Below are positions 21,962 through 23,290 of a stretch of DNA of 23,290 nucleotides, piece after piece (positions within the stretch are counted from its first letter, which is position 1; each line of letters opens with the position of its first letter). The notes below the pieces were generated by a model. The model made no database searches. It saw only the letters and a list, made by a program, of their open reading frames with translations, and was not told the origin of the DNA. The position numbers and the translations under genes were made by a program. This DNA comes from Acutalibacter sp. (GTDB taxonomy: Bacteria; Bacillota; Clostridia; Oscillospirales; Acutalibacteraceae): assembly GCA_022801475.1 (NCBI GenBank), contig JAAWSH010000002.1, forward strand, positions 1-23,290, in the 5' to 3' direction.

Positions 21962-22636
21962 TTGCCTGAAAACTTAGATGGATTAATCAATATAAACGGC
22001 GACAGCGTGCAGGCGCTGGAGATTATCCTGCTTACCACTATCATTGCCCTGCTGCCGTCCCTGGTCATCATGTGTACCTCGTTTACCAGGTATATCATCA
22101 CGCTTTCCTTTTTGCGAAACGCCATGGGAACCCAGCAGACCCCGCCCAATATGGTTTTGGTGGGGATTGCCCTGTTTATGACCCTGTTTACCATGAGCCC
22201 GGTGATAGACCAGATTAGTGCCGAGGCCTACACGCCCTATACGGAGGAGCAGATTACCCAAGAGGAGTTTTTCGACCGGGCGCAAGCGCCCCTGAAGGAG
22301 TTTATGCTGCGCAACACAGAGCCTTCCGCTTTGGATATGTTTTGTGATATGGCAGGGCAAGAGACGCCTGCCAGTGAAGAGGCCTCCATTCAGCTGCCCC
22401 TGCGGGTGATTACTCCCGCGTTTATCACAACAGAGCTGAAGCGGGCTTTTGAGATCGGCTTTTACCTGTATATTCCCTTTTTGCTCATTGATATTATTGT
22501 GGCTTCTACGTTAATGTCCATGGGTATGGTAATGTTGCCGCCCTCCATGATTTCCACGCCTTTTAAGCTGCTGCTCTTTGTCAGCATAAATGGCTGGGAA
22601 ATGGTTTTTTCCACCCTGGTGCAGACGTTCCACTAA
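21962..22636 (+). CDS. fliP: Flagellar export-gate protein FliP
   Basis: FliP is the main subunit of the export-gate channel, built with FliQ and FliR. The 224-residue length is typical for Firmicutes. The family motifs are present: FTRYIITLSFLRNAMGTQQTPP (here about 37-58), LVGIALFMTLFTMSPV, LIDIIVASTLMSMGMVMLPP and PFKLLLFV. There is no obvious cleaved signal peptide. The likely start is TTG 21962 (MPENLDG); the nearby GTG and ATG are out of frame and quickly reach a stop. The ribosome site is weak, so coupling to fliO ten bases upstream is likely. Confidence 0.96.
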   Translation: MPENLDGLININGDSVQALEIILLTTIIALLPSLVIMCTSFTRYIITLSFLRNAMGTQQTPPNMVLVGIALFMTLFTMSPVIDQISAEAYTPYTEEQITQEEFFDRAQAPLKEFMLRNTEPSALDMFCDMAGQETPASEEASIQLPLRVITPAFITTELKRAFEIGFYLYIPFLLIDIIVASTLMSMGMVMLPPSMISTPFKLLLFVSINGWEMVFSTLVQTFH

Positions 22637-22684
22637 AGAGGCGGCTGCGGGGAGATTTTATTGTGAAAGAGAGGTGGCTGCTGC

Positions 22685-22942
22685 TTGGATCTGCCAGTGG
22701 TAGACGTTTTCCGCGACGCGATCGGCGTGGTGATCCGGCTGGTGGGGCCCATGCTCTTGATGAGCATGATTATGGGCGTAGTGGTGGCCATTTTGCAGGC
22801 TGTCACCCAGATCCACGAGCAGACGATCTCCTTTATCTTGAAGCTGATCGTGGTGGTGCTATTCCTTGTAATCGGCGGCAGCTGGATGCTGACCACCTTG
22901 CAGGAATTTGCTTTAGGGCTGTTTGAACTGATGAAGGGGTGA
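22685..22942 (+). CDS. fliQ: Flagellar export-gate protein FliQ
   Basis: FliQ is a small two-helix component of the export gate. The 85-residue protein has two membrane segments (about 15-37 and 50-73) and the family motif ILQAVTQIHEQTISFILKL. I chose TTG 22685 (MDLPVVDVFRDAI) with GAGAGGTGG 7 bases upstream; this matches the usual FliQ N terminus. The stop is followed after four bases by the fliR start. Confidence 0.95.
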   Translation: MDLPVVDVFRDAIGVVIRLVGPMLLMSMIMGVVVAILQAVTQIHEQTISFILKLIVVVLFLVIGGSWMLTTLQEFALGLFELMKG

Positions 22943-22946
22943 CGCT

Positions 22947-23290
22947 GTGGAGTTTTTTGACTGGAACGGCTTCACCCTGTTCCTGTATATAATGATGCGT
23001 ATGGCCGGTTTTGTGCTGTTCACCCCGTTTTTTGGGCGCAGCAATATCCCCCGCTACTATAAGGCGGGTATGATTCTGGTTTTTTCCGTGGCGGCGCGGT
23101 TCTCTTATGAGGGCACGGTGCAGGCCCCAGCCACCTTTTTGGAGCTGGCCATGAAACTACTTTTAGAGCTGGCCATGGGCTACCTGGTGGGCGTGGTGAT
23201 GAACTTGTTTTTGTATGTGCCCAGCCTGGCGGGACATATGATGGACGAACAGATGGGCATGGCCATGGCCCAGACCTATGACCCCAGCTT
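22947..23290 (+). CDS. fliR: Flagellar export-gate protein FliR (5' part, cut by window end)
   Basis: FliR caps the FliP/FliQ gate complex. Translation from GTG 22947 gives MEFFDWNGFTLFLYIMMRMA, then FVLFTPFFGRSNIPRYYKAG and LLLELAMGYLVGVVMNLFLY, followed by AGHMMDEQMGMAMAQTYDP, all typical of the FliR N-terminal half. About 114 codons lie in the window and the frame is open to the right edge, so the gene continues beyond it. GAAGGGGTGA before the GTG, overlapping the fliQ stop, supports the start. Confidence 0.95.
   Translation, partial: MEFFDWNGFTLFLYIMMRMAGFVLFTPFFGRSNIPRYYKAGMILVFSVAARFSYEGTVQAPATFLELAMKLLLELAMGYLVGVVMNLFLYVPSLAGHMMDEQMGMAMAQTYDPS

Overview
The window is one strand of a flagellar and chemotaxis chromosomal locus from a low-to-mid GC Gram-positive bacterium of the Clostridia. 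The gene order flgB-flgC-fliE-fliF-fliG-fliH-fliI-fliJ-fliK-flgD-(TIGR02530-type gene)-flgE-flbD-motA-motB-fliM-fliY-cheY-fliO-fliP-fliQ-fliR is the fla/che operon order of Bacilli and Clostridia. FliY with a CheC-like domain, AGGAGG-type ribosome sites and the clostridial flbD-motA-motB block support this. By eye the GC content is above 50 %, which would fit a gut Oscillospirales-type organism better than classical Clostridium; this placement is inference. No mobile element, CRISPR array, rRNA or tRNA was seen.

Layout. (1) 19-1791: a transmembrane chemoreceptor, closed by a hairpin-plus-T-run terminator (1838-1871). (2) 1990-4275: a large FtsA-like actin-fold ATPase with a long charged linker and beta-rich C-terminal repeats, followed by a small lipoprotein of unknown function (4292-4765). 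(3) 4766-5159: a 394-base gap with a good sigma-A promoter (4867-4895) and a long hairpin-rich leader. (4) 5160 to the right edge: the flagellar operon, all on the plus strand. It covers the rod (FlgB, FlgC, FliE), MS ring and switch (FliF, FliG), export ATPase complex (FliH, FliI, FliJ), hook-length control, cap and hook (FliK, FlgD, FlgE), FlbD, stator (MotA, MotB), switch and signal input (FliM, FliY, CheY) and export gate (FliO, FliP, FliQ, start of FliR, which runs off the end).

How the genes work together. The receptor would signal through CheA/CheW (not in the window) to CheY. CheY-phosphate docks on FliM, and possibly on FliY, to change the direction of rotation. FliY carries CheC-like phosphatase motifs to remove the signal. 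The export genes build the rod and hook, and MotA/MotB power rotation.

The content is a known system; I did not find a wholly new one. The less ordinary points are: a FliY whose CheY-docking-like peptide sits as two nearly identical 36-residue tandem copies in the linker rather than at the N terminus; a promoter plus elaborately folded leader between motA and motB; strong GC-rich hairpins in most of the longer gaps within the operon; absence of fliL and ylxF/motE from their usual places; and the multi-repeat FtsA-like protein upstream.
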